A stretch of DNA of 64,000 bases from Haemophilus parainfluenzae (lineage in GTDB: Bacteria > Pseudomonadota > Gammaproteobacteria > Enterobacterales > Pasteurellaceae), in assembly GCF_003252795.1 (NCBI RefSeq), contig NZ_QEPQ01000002.1, positions 248,001 through 312,000 on the forward strand, in the 5' to 3' direction. Each line of letters opens with the position of its first letter. Positions within the stretch are counted from its first letter, which is position 1. The notes beneath the pieces were generated by a model. That model searched no databases, had not been told where the DNA came from, and saw nothing but the letters and a program-made list of their open reading frames with translations. Position numbers and translations under genes: made by a program. This document shows, piece after piece, positions 1-8,894 of the stretch.

Positions 1-501
<501 letters not shown>

Positions 502-574
502 TTAGATAAAATGCAAAAAACTGCGGTCATTTTAGTGAAAGTTTTTAAAGGATCAAATAAATTTCGCTTTTCAA

Positions 575-603
575 TTTAAAAGGCACGTCTTTTTCCGTAT
601 AAT
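575..603 (+). promoter_or_regulatory. Probable aspS promoter
   Basis: A perfect -10 hexamer TATAAT (598-603) lies 17 bp after a weak -35-like TTTAAA (575-580), about 45 bases before the aspS start. It sits in the cmoA/aspS divergent gap. Seen in sequence; promoter activity is inferred. Confidence 0.6.
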
Positions 604-649
604 CAACGCGTTAATTATCCATTTTTAGAAAAATGAAAGGAATATAGAA

Positions 650-2416
650 ATGATGCGTACACATTATTGCGGTGCATTAAACCGCAACCATATTGGACAA
701 GAAGTAACATTAAGCGGTTGGGTTCACCGTCGTCGAGATTTAGGTGGTTTAATTTTTATTGATATGCGTGATCGTGATGGTGTCGTGCAAGTTTGTTTTG
801 ACCCTAAATATCAAGAGGCATTAACCGCAGCTTCAGGCTTACGTAATGAATTTTGTATTCAAATTAAAGGTGAAGTAATCGCGCGTCCTGACAATCAAAT
901 TAATAAAAATATGGCGACAGGCGAAGTGGAAGTGTTAGCAAAAGAATTACGCATCTACAATGCTTCTGATGTTTTACCGTTAGACTTCAACCAAAACAAC
1001 ACAGAAGAACAACGTTTAAAATACCGTTATTTAGATTTACGTCGTCCAGAAATGGCACAACGTTTGAAAACTCGTGCAAAAATCACCAGCTTTGTGCGTC
1101 GTTTTATGGATGATAATGGTTTCCTTGATATTGAGACCCCAATGCTTACCAAAGCAACGCCAGAAGGTGCGCGTGACTATTTAGTGCCAAGCCGTGTACA
1201 TAAAGGCAAATTCTATGCGTTGCCGCAATCACCACAGCTTTTCAAACAGCTTTTAATGATGTCTGGTTTTGATCGTTATTATCAAATCGTGAAATGTTTC
1301 CGTGATGAAGATTTACGTGCAGATCGTCAGCCTGAATTTACCCAAATCGATGTGGAAACGTCTTTCTTAACTGCGCCAGAAGTACGTGAGATCATGGAAC
1401 GCATGGTACATTGTTTATGGCAAAATATCATTGGTGTGGATTTAGGTAAATTCCCGCAAATGACCTGGCAAGAAGCGATGACTCGTTTTGGTTCAGATAA
1501 ACCAGATTTGCGTAATCCGCTTGAATTAGTCGATGTGGCAGATATCGTTAAAGACGTTGAATTTAAAGTATTTAATGAGCCAGCAAACAATCCAAACGGC
1601 CGCGTGGCAGTCATTCGTGTACCAAATGGTACTGAAATCACGCGTAAACAAATTGATGAATATACACAATTTGTTGGGATTTACGGTGCAAAAGGTTTAG
1701 CTTGGGCGAAAGTAAACGATATCAATGCAGGCCTTGAAGGCGTACAAAGTCCGATTGCGAAATTCTTAAATGAAGAGGTATGGAAAGCGTTAGCAGAGCG
1801 TGTAAAAGCTCAAACTGGCGATATCTTATTCTTCGGTGCAGACAAATGGCAAACCACTACGGATGCAATGGGCGCATTGCGTTTAAAATTAGGTCGTGAT
1901 CTTGGCTTAACTCGTTTAGATGAATGGCAACCACTTTGGGTGATTGATTTCCCAATGTTTGAACGTGATGAAGAGGGTAATCTCGCAGCAATGCATCACC
2001 CATTCACTTCACCAAAAGATTTTACGCCAGAACAATTAGAAGCGAATCCAACCGATGCGGTAGCAAATGCTTACGATATGGTGATCAATGGCTATGAAGT
2101 AGGTGGTGGTTCTGTTCGTATTTTCGATCCGAAAATGCAGCAAACCGTATTCCGCATTCTTGGTATCAATGAACAAGAACAACGTGAAAAATTTGGTTTC
2201 TTATTAGATGCATTAAAATTTGGTACACCACCACATGCAGGTTTAGCATTTGGTTTAGACCGTTTAACTATGCTTTTAACAGGCACTGAAAATATCCGTG
2301 ATGTGATTGCATTCCCGAAAACAACAGCCGCAGCTTGTTTAATGACTGAAGCGCCAAGTTTTGCGAATCCACAGGCGTTAGGTGAGTTAAGTATTCAGGT
2401 TGTGAAAGCTGAATAA
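650..2416 (+). CDS. aspS: Aspartate--tRNA ligase
   Basis: Class II aminoacyl-tRNA synthetase that charges tRNA-Asp in the cytoplasm. It has 588 residues, normal for the bacterial type. An N-terminal OB-fold anticodon domain starts [11 protein letters not shown] with [11 protein letters not shown]. Class II motif 2 is visible in [18 protein letters not shown] near residue 220, the bacterial insertion domain follows, and motif 3 is GLAFGLDRL near residue 535. The bacterial-length insertion suggests the standard AspRS. Start 650 follows an AGG at 638-640; the next codon is also ATG (653), so the start is uncertain by one residue. It is followed by its own terminator. Confidence 0.98.
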   Translation: MMRTHYCGALNRNHIGQEVTLSGWVHRRRDLGGLIFIDMRDRDGVVQVCFDPKYQEALTAASGLRNEFCIQIKGEVIARPDNQINKNMATGEVEVLAKELRIYNASDVLPLDFNQNNTEEQRLKYRYLDLRRPEMAQRLKTRAKITSFVRRFMDDNGFLDIETPMLTKATPEGARDYLVPSRVHKGKFYALPQSPQLFKQLLMMSGFDRYYQIVKCFRDEDLRADRQPEFTQIDVETSFLTAPEVREIMERMVHCLWQNIIGVDLGKFPQMTWQEAMTRFGSDKPDLRNPLELVDVADIVKDVEFKVFNEPANNPNGRVAVIRVPNGTEITRKQIDEYTQFVGIYGAKGLAWAKVNDINAGLEGVQSPIAKFLNEEVWKALAERVKAQTGDILFFGADKWQTTTDAMGALRLKLGRDLGLTRLDEWQPLWVIDFPMFERDEEGNLAAMHHPFTSPKDFTPEQLEANPTDAVANAYDMVINGYEVGGGSVRIFDPKMQQTVFRILGINEQEQREKFGFLLDALKFGTPPHAGLAFGLDRLTMLLTGTENIRDVIAFPKTTAAACLMTEAPSFANPQALGELSIQVVKAE

Positions 2417-2435
2417 GTTTAAAATTTATAATATA

Positions 2436-2466
2436 GGGTGCGGTCAATTTTGACCGCACTTTCTTT
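2436..2466 (+). terminator. aspS terminator built on an uptake-signal pair
   Basis: Facing arms GTGCGGTCA and TGACCGCAC are separated by four bases and followed by a T-rich stretch. The 3' arm is a perfect uptake signal (2453-2461); the 5' arm has one mismatch to it. Confidence 0.8.
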
Positions 2467-2612
2467 TTATTGAAAAAATTTTATTCACTTAAAGATATCA
2501 GTTTTTCGGTATGAATACTTGTGAAATTTATTTGTTTTGAAGTTATATTCTGAAAAAATAAAATAATCAGATTTTTATTTTTCACTACTGCTTTTAAGTG
2601 GATTTTATTTAC

Positions 2613-2641
2613 TTTACTCAAGGATAAAATTCTATTATAAA
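2613..2641 (+). promoter_or_regulatory. Probable promoter of the NRAMP-family gene
   Basis: TTTACT (2613-2618), a 17-bp spacer and TATAAA (2636-2641) lie about 45 bases before the start codon. I see no Fur or MntR palindrome I would defend in the 2467-2685 gap. Confidence 0.5.
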
Positions 2642-2685
2642 TAAGACCTTTTTCGGTTTATGGTCAATTTATAAGAGAAAATTTT

Positions 2686-3954
2686 ATGAGTGAAGTTTTA
2701 ACTCCAGTAGAAAAATCAACATGGGCGAGTAAATTCTCAGCCTTAGGCCCTGGAATCGTGATGGCATCAGCAGCTGTTGGTGGTTCACATATTATTGCAT
2801 CCACCCAAGCGGGTGCGATCTATGGTTGGGAATTAGTGAGCATTGTTATTCTTGCTAATTTATTCAAATATCCTTTCTTCCGTTTTGGTGTTCAATATAC
2901 CTTAGATACGGGTAATACTTTGCTAGAGGGTTACCGTCAAAAAGGGAAATTCTATCTTTGGTTATTCCTTGCTTTAAACATTTTTGCAACTGTGATTAAT
3001 ACTGCAGCAGTAGGGTTATTAACAGCAGCAATTTTAACGTTCATTACGCCAATCCCACTCCCAATGCCCGTGTTAAGCTCATTAGTGATTCTTGTGACAA
3101 CCGGCATTTTATTGTTGGGTAAATATCGTTTATTAGATAGCTTATCGAAAATCATCATGATTGCGTTAACGGTAACCACCGTGAGTGCAGTAGTGATTGC
3201 CTTTATGCGTAATGGTATCCATGGCGTAGCTGCACCTGATTTTGTCGCGCCTTCTCCATGGGAATTAAGTAAATTAGCGTTTTTAGTTGCTTTGATGGGC
3301 TGGATGCCAGCGCCAATTGAAATCTCTGCAATTAACTCAATGTGGGTGGTAGCAAAACGTCGTTTAACCAAAGTATCTTATGAAGACGGTTTATTTGACT
3401 TCAATGTGGGTTACATCGGCACAGCAATTTTAGCTGTCGTATTCTTAGCGCTTGGTGCATTGGTGCAATATGGTTCTCCAGAAACCGTAGAGATGGTAGG
3501 CGGAAAATATATCGCGCAACTTATCAATATGTATGCAAGTACTATCGGTGAATGGGCGCGTTTATTAATTGCCGTGATTGCGTTCATGTGCATGTTTGGA
3601 ACAACAATTACGGTAATTGATGGTTATTCACGTACTAATGTTGAAGCTGTACGTATCTTGTTTGGTAAACAAGAAAGCTCAGTAAGAATTTTAAACATTG
3701 GCATGATTTTAGCCGCATTATCTGGTTTAGCGATTATTTTCTACTTCAATAATGCAGTGGGTCCAATGCTGAAATTTGCGATGATTGCTTCATTTGTTTC
3801 TGCGCCAATCTTCGCTTGGTTGAATTTATCTCTGACTAAGCACGCGAAACACAGTGTAAAAGGTGGCTTATTGTGGTTATCCCTTATTGGTTTATTCTAC
3901 TTAACAGCCTTTGCAGGATTATTTATCGCCCAACAAGCTGGCTGGTTAAACTAA
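2686..3954 (+). CDS. Divergent NRAMP-family divalent metal transporter
   Basis: Inner-membrane protein of 422 residues with about eleven hydrophobic segments and the NRAMP-like opening FSALGPGIVMASAAVGGSHI near residues 17-36. Standard NRAMP/MntH proteins carry a metal-binding DPGN in helix 1 and MPH(N) in helix 6. Here the helix 1 position reads AAVGGSHI and the helix 6 region reads ALMGWMPAPIEIS, so the known Mn/Fe ligands are not present in recognisable form. The gene is single, with its own promoter and an uptake-signal terminator, between aspS and nudB. Family membership is fairly safe; the substrate is unknown and Mn2+ should not be assumed. Confidence 0.78.
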   Translation: MSEVLTPVEKSTWASKFSALGPGIVMASAAVGGSHIIASTQAGAIYGWELVSIVILANLFKYPFFRFGVQYTLDTGNTLLEGYRQKGKFYLWLFLALNIFATVINTAAVGLLTAAILTFITPIPLPMPVLSSLVILVTTGILLLGKYRLLDSLSKIIMIALTVTTVSAVVIAFMRNGIHGVAAPDFVAPSPWELSKLAFLVALMGWMPAPIEISAINSMWVVAKRRLTKVSYEDGLFDFNVGYIGTAILAVVFLALGALVQYGSPETVEMVGGKYIAQLINMYASTIGEWARLLIAVIAFMCMFGTTITVIDGYSRTNVEAVRILFGKQESSVRILNIGMILAALSGLAIIFYFNNAVGPMLKFAMIASFVSAPIFAWLNLSLTKHAKHSVKGGLLWLSLIGLFYLTAFAGLFIAQQAGWLN

Positions 3955-3968
3955 AATAATTGAGATAA

Positions 3969-4006
3969 TTACCGCACTTTAGTTTTAAAGTGCGGTAATT
4001 TTTTTG
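3969..4006. terminator. Uptake-signal hairpin terminator after the NRAMP-family gene
   Basis: Perfect ACCGCACTT (3971-3979) and AAGTGCGGT (3988-3996) form a stem of about 11 bp including flanking A/T pairs, followed by a run of T on the plus strand. Confidence 0.88.
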
Positions 4007-4055
4007 AAAGTTTTTAGTAGAAAAGGTATGATGCTGCCCATTCTCAATTATGTAG

Positions 4056-4514
4056 ATGACGAGCTTGAAATATAAAAATAATCAATCGGTTCTCGTGGTA
4101 ATTTATGCGGAAAGCACGCATCGCATTCTGATGCTTCAGCGCCAAGATGATCCCAGTTTTTGGCAATCCGTTACAGGGACATTGGAAACCAACGAAACAC
4201 TAAGAGAAACAGCAATTCGAGAAGTTTGGGAAGAAGTTGGATTAAAAATAGAAGAAAATTCGACCGCACTTTTTGATTGTAAAGAGAGTATAGAATTTGA
4301 AATTTTCCCGCATTTCCGCTATAAATACGCACCGAATGTGACTCACTGTCATGAACATTGGTTTTTATTGGCAGTTGAGCAGGAATTTGAACCGATATTA
4401 AGTGAGCATTTGGCGTATCAATGGGTTTCACCAGAATATGCGATCCAAATGACAAAATCGCCGAATAATGCCGAGGCCATCAAAAAATATTTGATGAACG
4501 GCTTTCCTCTATAG
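4056..4514 (+). CDS. nudB: Dihydroneopterin triphosphate diphosphatase (Nudix hydrolase)
   Basis: NudB removes pyrophosphate from dihydroneopterin triphosphate in folate synthesis. The 152-residue protein has a full Nudix box (GTLETNETLRETAIREVWEE then VGL) near residues 45-67 and the NudB-like segment FPHFRYKYAP. It lies just upstream of yebC and near ruvCAB, and a nudB-yebC-ruvC order is familiar in gamma-proteobacteria. Start 4056 is the ATG of the longest frame; TTG at 4065, closer to the H. influenzae N-terminus I remember, is an alternative. One uptake signal (4263-4271) lies inside the gene. Confidence 0.88.
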   Translation: MTSLKYKNNQSVLVVIYAESTHRILMLQRQDDPSFWQSVTGTLETNETLRETAIREVWEEVGLKIEENSTALFDCKESIEFEIFPHFRYKYAPNVTHCHEHWFLLAVEQEFEPILSEHLAYQWVSPEYAIQMTKSPNNAEAIKKYLMNGFPL

Positions 4515-4561
4515 AAGAGGATTTCATTTAAAAACGTTTTTAAGATAAGAAGGAAAACAAC

Positions 4562-5302
4562 ATGGCAGGCCATAGTAAGTGGGCAAATATTAAACACCGT
4601 AAAGCAGCACAAGATGCGCAACGCGGTAAAATTTTTACAAAATTAATTCGTGAATTAGTCACTGCGGCAAAAATTGGTGGCGGTGATGTGGGCGCTAACC
4701 CGCGTTTACGTGCGGCAGTAGATAAAGCCTTATCGAGTAACATGACTCGTGATACCATTAACCGCGCGATTGAACGCGGTGTGGGTGGTGGCGATGACAC
4801 CAATATGGAAACAAGAATTTACGAAGGTTATGGTCCGGGTGGAACTGCTGTGATGGTTGAGTGTCTAAGTGACAACGCAAACCGAACCATCTCACAGGTT
4901 CGCCCAAGTTTCACTAAATGTGGTGGAAACTTAGGGACTGAAGGTTCTGTGGGCTACTTATTCAGCAAAAAAGGCTTGATTTTAATTAGCCTAGGTGAAG
5001 AAGATGCGTTAATGGAGGCAGCAATTGAAGCCGGTGCAGATGATGTTCAACCACAAGATGATGGTTCATTCGAAATCTATACTGCGTGGGAAGATTTAGG
5101 TTCTGTGCGCGATGCAATCGAAGCAGCAGGATTTAAAATTGATAACGCAGAAGTGACAATGATTCCATCAACAACAGTTGATCTTGATCTTGAAACTGCG
5201 CCTAAATTGTTGCGTTTAATTGACATGTTAGAAGACTGTGACGATGTACAAAACGTATATCATAACGGTGAAATTAGTGATGAAGTTGCAGCTCAGCTGT
5301 AA
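4562..5302 (+). CDS. yebC: YebC/PmpR-family protein (TACO1 family)
   Basis: Cytoplasmic protein of 246 residues beginning [19 protein letters not shown], the family signature. Family members have been described as DNA-binding regulators and, more recently, as factors that help ribosomes through difficult stretches such as polyproline; which applies here cannot be told from sequence. The start is fixed by the signature and by an AGGA-type ribosome site just upstream. It probably shares a transcript with nudB and the lipoprotein gene that follows 17 bases later. Confidence 0.96.
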   Translation: MAGHSKWANIKHRKAAQDAQRGKIFTKLIRELVTAAKIGGGDVGANPRLRAAVDKALSSNMTRDTINRAIERGVGGGDDTNMETRIYEGYGPGGTAVMVECLSDNANRTISQVRPSFTKCGGNLGTEGSVGYLFSKKGLILISLGEEDALMEAAIEAGADDVQPQDDGSFEIYTAWEDLGSVRDAIEAAGFKIDNAEVTMIPSTTVDLDLETAPKLLRLIDMLEDCDDVQNVYHNGEISDEVAAQL

Positions 5303-5319
5303 TTTTAAGGAGATTTAGA

Positions 5320-5754
5320 ATGAAATTTGCTAAAGTATTACCAGCAATGGCCGCTCTTGTTGTTTTATCTGCGTGTGCAAGCGATGCACCAAAAATGGAA
5401 AACAAAGCGGAACAAATGACCACCCCTACTGTAACAGATAAAACAGTCGTTTATACTTGTAACAAGAAAACTGTAACTGCAGTTTATCAATTTGAAAACC
5501 AAGAGCCAACAGCAGCAATGGTGATGGTGGGCAACAAAGTTGTTGCGAAAGATTTCGCTCGTGATGCAGCTCAAAAAGACTTCACTTCATTTACTTCTGG
5601 CAAATATGTTTGGAACGTAGATAGTGGTTTAACTTTAGATAAATTTGATTCTGTTGTGCCAGTAAATCTTTTAATCAAAGGCAAAAAAGCAGACAAAATT
5701 GTTGTGAAAAACTGTGATGTAGATGCAAAAGCAACTGCAAAAGCAAACCAATAA
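5320..5754 (+). CDS. Small lipoprotein, resembling the MliC/ACP lysozyme-inhibitor-adhesin type
   Basis: A 144-residue precursor with a clear lipoprotein signal: MKFAKVLPAMAALVVLSAC, lipid-modified Cys19. The mature part has two cysteines (Cys47 in VVYTCNKK and Cys132 in VVKNCD) bracketing a beta-rich domain. The pattern YxCxxxxxVxAxYxF, then VNGK-like and a late Cys, is what I associate with MliC-type C-lysozyme inhibitors and the Neisseria adhesin complex protein. That match is by eye only. AGGAG precedes the start, and a strong terminator follows, so it ends the nudB-yebC unit. The Lys/Ala tail is low complexity. Confidence 0.62.
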   Translation: MKFAKVLPAMAALVVLSACASDAPKMENKAEQMTTPTVTDKTVVYTCNKKTVTAVYQFENQEPTAAMVMVGNKVVAKDFARDAAQKDFTSFTSGKYVWNVDSGLTLDKFDSVVPVNLLIKGKKADKIVVKNCDVDAKATAKANQ

Positions 5755-5762
5755 TTAACGCT

Positions 5763-5796
5763 AAAAACGGCCGGCATTGACCGGCCGTTTATTTTT
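5763..5796 (+). terminator. Strong GC-rich terminator
   Basis: AAACGGCCGG (5765-5774) pairs perfectly with CCGGCCGTTT (5781-5790) across a 6-base loop, followed by ATTTTT. It separates the lipoprotein gene from ruvC. Confidence 0.93.
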
Positions 5797-5804
5797 GAGA
5801 ATTT

Positions 5805-6377
5805 ATGAGTATTATTTTAGGCATTGACCCAGGTTCTCGTGTAACGGGCTATGGTGTGATTAGGCAAAATGGTCGCCATTTAGAATATCTAGGCAGTGGC
5901 GCAATCCGCACACAAGTAGAAGACCTGCCTACACGCTTAAAACGAATTTATGCTGGCGTGACAGAAATCATCACACAATTTCAGCCCGATATGTTTGCCA
6001 TTGAACAAGTGTTTATGGCTAAAAATGCGGATTCAGCTTTAAAACTCGGGCAAGCACGTGGTACGGCGATTGTGGCAGCCGTGAACCATGATTTACCTGT
6101 ATTTGAATATGCGGCTCGTTTGGTGAAACAGACTGTCGTAGGGATTGGTTCTGCAGATAAAGTTCAAGTACAAGATATGGTGACACGAATTTTGAAGCTC
6201 TCAGATAAACCTCAGGCAGATGCGGCAGATGCTTTAGCTATTGCCATCACTCATGCTCATACCATTCAACATTCCTTGCATATTGCAGGCTCGGTCAAAA
6301 CCACAGAAACACATGAAAAGATGACCGCACTTTTAAAAACAAGGTACAGCCGAGGTCGATTTAGATTAAAAATTTAA
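5805..6377 (+). CDS. ruvC: Holliday junction resolvase RuvC
   Basis: Endonuclease that cuts Holliday junctions with the RuvAB motor. 190 residues. The four acidic active-site residues can be placed: Asp8 ([12 protein letters not shown]), Glu67 (AIEQVF), Asp139 and Asp142 ([11 protein letters not shown]). The start is immediately downstream of the lipoprotein terminator, so ruvC must have its own promoter or read-through. An uptake signal (6324-6332) lies in the 3' part. The C-terminus runs slightly beyond the E. coli form. Confidence 0.97.
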   Translation: MSIILGIDPGSRVTGYGVIRQNGRHLEYLGSGAIRTQVEDLPTRLKRIYAGVTEIITQFQPDMFAIEQVFMAKNADSALKLGQARGTAIVAAVNHDLPVFEYAARLVKQTVVGIGSADKVQVQDMVTRILKLSDKPQADAADALAIAITHAHTIQHSLHIAGSVKTTETHEKMTALLKTRYSRGRFRLKI

Positions 6378-6435
6378 CTGGATTAATATCCAGTTTTATT
6401 TTATTCTATGCAAAATTTTTTTACATGGAAATCTT

Positions 6436-7047
6436 ATGATCGGTCGTTTAAAAGGCATCTTATTAGAAAAACAACCTCCTGAAATTTTGCTTGATGTTCA
6501 AGGCGTCGGTTACGAATTATTGTTACCAATGACCAGTTTTTATGACTTACCTGAAATCGGGCAAGAAACTACTTTATTTACCCATCTTGTTGTGCGTGAA
6601 GATGCTCATCTTCTTTTTGGATTCGCCCAAAAAACTGACCGTACTTTATTCCGTGAATTAATTAAAACCAATGGTGTTGGTCCTAAATTGGCACTCGCGA
6701 TTTTATCAGCTATGTCAGTAGAGCAGTTTGCTTACGCTATTGAGCGAGAAGAACTGTCAAAATTAGTTAAAATTCCTGGTGTGGGCAAGAAAACGGCTGA
6801 ACGTTTATTAGTAGAGTTAAAAGGGAAGTTTAAAGATGTTCGCCAAAGTGATTTCTTTGTGGAGAGCAAGCATATTCCTTCAACTTCAGAATTGCGCCAA
6901 GCTGAGAGCTCAGCAGATGAGGCGGTTGCTGCATTGGTTGCGTTAGGTTATAAACCAACCGACGCTGAAAAAATGGTGAAAAAAGTCGCTAAAGCTGACT
7001 TGAGCAGTGAGCAATTAATTCGCGAAGCCTTAAAAGCCGCATTATAA
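6436..7047 (+). CDS. ruvA: Holliday junction branch-migration protein RuvA
   Basis: DNA-binding tetramer that loads RuvB on Holliday junctions. 203 residues: N-terminal OB fold ([27 protein letters not shown]), two helix-hairpin-helix motifs ([14 protein letters not shown] near 78 and [17 protein letters not shown] near 112), then a flexible linker and a C-terminal RuvB-binding domain. It starts 58 bases after ruvC and is followed 13 bases later by ruvB. Confidence 0.97.
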   Translation: MIGRLKGILLEKQPPEILLDVQGVGYELLLPMTSFYDLPEIGQETTLFTHLVVREDAHLLFGFAQKTDRTLFRELIKTNGVGPKLALAILSAMSVEQFAYAIEREELSKLVKIPGVGKKTAERLLVELKGKFKDVRQSDFFVESKHIPSTSELRQAESSADEAVAALVALGYKPTDAEKMVKKVAKADLSSEQLIREALKAAL

Positions 7048-7060
7048 AGAATAAGCAGAT

Positions 7061-8068
7061 ATGATCGAAGCAGATAGAATTATTAGCAGTCAAGCAAAGA
7101 TGGATGAAGATGTCATCGATCGTGCGATTCGTCCAAAGCTTTTAGCGGACTATGTGGGACAGCCGCAAGTGCGAGAGCAAATGGATATTTTTATTAAGGC
7201 GGCAAAATTGCGTCAAGATGCCTTAGATCATCTTTTGATCTTCGGCCCTCCAGGTTTAGGAAAAACGACGCTAGCTAATATTGTGGCAAATGAAATGGGT
7301 GTGAATATTCGCACCACATCAGGGCCTGTTCTTGAAAAAGCAGGGGATTTGGCAGCAATGCTGACAAATCTTGAACCGCATGATGTGTTATTTATTGATG
7401 AAATTCATCGCCTTTCTCCTGCGATTGAAGAAGTGCTTTATCCAGCAATGGAAGATTATCAGCTGGATATTATGATCGGTGAAGGCCCTGCTGCACGCTC
7501 AATTAAATTAGATTTACCACCTTTCACATTAATTGGTGCAACAACTCGAGCGGGTTCTTTAACTTCACCATTGCGTGATCGTTTTGGTATTGTTCAGCGT
7601 TTAGAATTTTATTCCGTTGAAGATTTAACTTCTATTGTGACAAGAAGTGCCTCTTGCTTAAACCTGGAATTAGAAGATAAAGCCGCTTTTGAAGTCGCTC
7701 GTCGTTCACGTGGCACGCCTCGCATTGCAAATCGTTTGTTGCGTCGCGTTCGAGATTTTGCTGATGTGCGTAATGATGGCATTATATCGGCAGATATTGC
7801 GAAACAAGCGCTTTCAATGTTAGATGTAGATGATGCGGGTTTTGATTACTTAGATAGAAAATTACTTACCGCAGTGATTGAACGTTTTGATGGTGGGCCA
7901 GTTGGATTAGATAACTTGGCAGCAGCAATAGGTGAAGAACGAGACACTATCGAGGATGTTTTAGAACCTTACTTGATTCAACAAGGATTTTTACAGCGCA
8001 CACCCCGAGGTCGAATTGCGACTTCGTTAACTTATCGACACTTCGGACTTCAGAAGCCGTCAGAATAG
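7061..8068 (+). CDS. ruvB: Holliday junction ATP-dependent helicase RuvB
   Basis: AAA+ ring motor for branch migration. 335 residues, the usual length. Walker [10 protein letters not shown] near residue 62, Walker [10 protein letters not shown] near 110, sensor 1 GATTRAG near 158, arginine-finger segment SPLRDRFG near 169, and a C-terminal winged-helix domain. It ends the ruvCAB unit and runs into a bidirectional terminator shared with the convergent small exported protein. Confidence 0.98.
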   Translation: MIEADRIISSQAKMDEDVIDRAIRPKLLADYVGQPQVREQMDIFIKAAKLRQDALDHLLIFGPPGLGKTTLANIVANEMGVNIRTTSGPVLEKAGDLAAMLTNLEPHDVLFIDEIHRLSPAIEEVLYPAMEDYQLDIMIGEGPAARSIKLDLPPFTLIGATTRAGSLTSPLRDRFGIVQRLEFYSVEDLTSIVTRSASCLNLELEDKAAFEVARRSRGTPRIANRLLRRVRDFADVRNDGIISADIAKQALSMLDVDDAGFDYLDRKLLTAVIERFDGGPVGLDNLAAAIGEERDTIEDVLEPYLIQQGFLQRTPRGRIATSLTYRHFGLQKPSE

Positions 8069-8077
8069 GAGATAGAA

Positions 8078-8114
8078 AAAAGGACATATTGATACCAATA
8101 TGTCCTTTCTTTTT
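8078..8114. terminator. Bidirectional terminator between ruvB and the convergent small gene
   Basis: AAAGGACATATTG (8079-8091) pairs with CAATATGTCCTTT (8096-8108) across ATAC, with A-rich sequence before and T-rich after, so it can serve both strands. Confidence 0.9.
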
Positions 8115-8123
8115 GAAACCTGC

Positions 8124-8435
8124 TTAGTTAGTTCCTTCAGTATAGCTCTTCATGCTATTTAATCTTGCTAAACCCACATCACAGCTTTTTTGTTGAGTTG
8201 CTAATTCCATTTCAAGAATTTGCTGTTTGCTTTGATTCAGTTTGCTTTTGATTTTACCTACTTGAGTATGAGTGCCTGGTTGTTTTTCTGCTTGGGCAAT
8301 CAAATTTTCTGTTTCTTTAAATAACTGTGTGCATTGTTGTGGAAGAGCAGCTTTGTTTTCTGTAATAGGTGCTGCAGTGGCTGATAGTGCCATCGAACCG
8401 AAAAGTGCGGTCAAAATTACACAAATTTTTTTCAT
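8124..8435 (-). CDS. Small exported protein, possibly DUF5339 type
   Basis: A 103-residue protein with a Sec signal peptide (MKKICVILTALFGSMALSATAA, cut near residue 22). The mature part is helical with two cysteines (QQCTQLF and QKSCDVGL) that could form a disulfide. I recall such proteins in Pasteurellaceae as DUF5339, but this is a weak memory match and no function is claimed. The uptake signal at 8403-8411 falls in the signal-peptide codons. It stands alone, convergent with ruvB. Confidence 0.68.
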   Translation of the reverse strand: MKKICVILTALFGSMALSATAAPITENKAALPQQCTQLFKETENLIAQAEKQPGTHTQVGKIKSKLNQSKQQILEMELATQQKSCDVGLARLNSMKSYTEGTN

Positions 8436-8894
8436 TGTAAATCCCTACAAATCTTTCCAAATATTATTGGGCTAAAAAATAGCAAAATCTTGTCGCCCTG
8501 TCTAGTGGTTATTTTGTCTATTTCTTTTCAATAAAGTTTCCTTGTGATAGAGATAAATTTTTTCATTCGAGATAAATATGCAAGATTTGATGTAGATCAA
8601 TTTCGCTGTAGTTACGCCAAATAGGGTATTTTGTAACTTATATCAAAAAATGTGATCAATATAACGGTTTTTTCTATTTTTTATCCTCATAAATAGTAGT
8701 AGAATAGGGCAAAATTTTGAATGTTTATATTGTAATCGGTTACTGCATTCTGTTTTGAGAATAGAAAAGGCAATTATTACGTAAATAATTCAATGTTTCT
8801 TAACGATTTTTGTTGAGTAGTTTGGGGTGATTATTTGGGATTATCCTTGGTAATCATAAAGTGAAAATCTTGTAGGTTTATACAAGGAGTTGAG
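8436..8894 (+). promoter_or_regulatory. Long regulatory gap upstream of cydA
   Basis: About 460 bases without a gene. It holds a perfect FNR box (8587-8600), a run of A/T-rich inverted repeats (TTATAT...ATATAA around 8637-8664), a possible -10 TAGAAT (8700-8705), and a LacI-family-like operator (8731-8744). In E. coli the cyd promoter region is similarly long and is controlled by ArcA and FNR; ArcA sites are too degenerate for me to call here. Confidence 0.55.
8587..8600. promoter_or_regulatory. FNR box upstream of cydA
   Basis: TTGAT-GTAG-ATCAA matches the FNR consensus TTGAT-N4-ATCAA at all ten fixed positions. It lies about 295 bases before the cydA start, so it probably controls an upstream promoter. 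In E. coli, FNR represses cydAB without oxygen. Confidence 0.75.

Noticed and set aside
2268-2459. 63-codon minus-strand frame over the aspS 3' end
   Set aside because: Antisense shadow of aspS and its terminator; no ribosome site or family resemblance.
8272-8475. 67-codon plus-strand frame opposite the small exported protein
   Set aside because: Shadow frame; the minus strand has a proper signal peptide, a start and a stop near the shared terminator.
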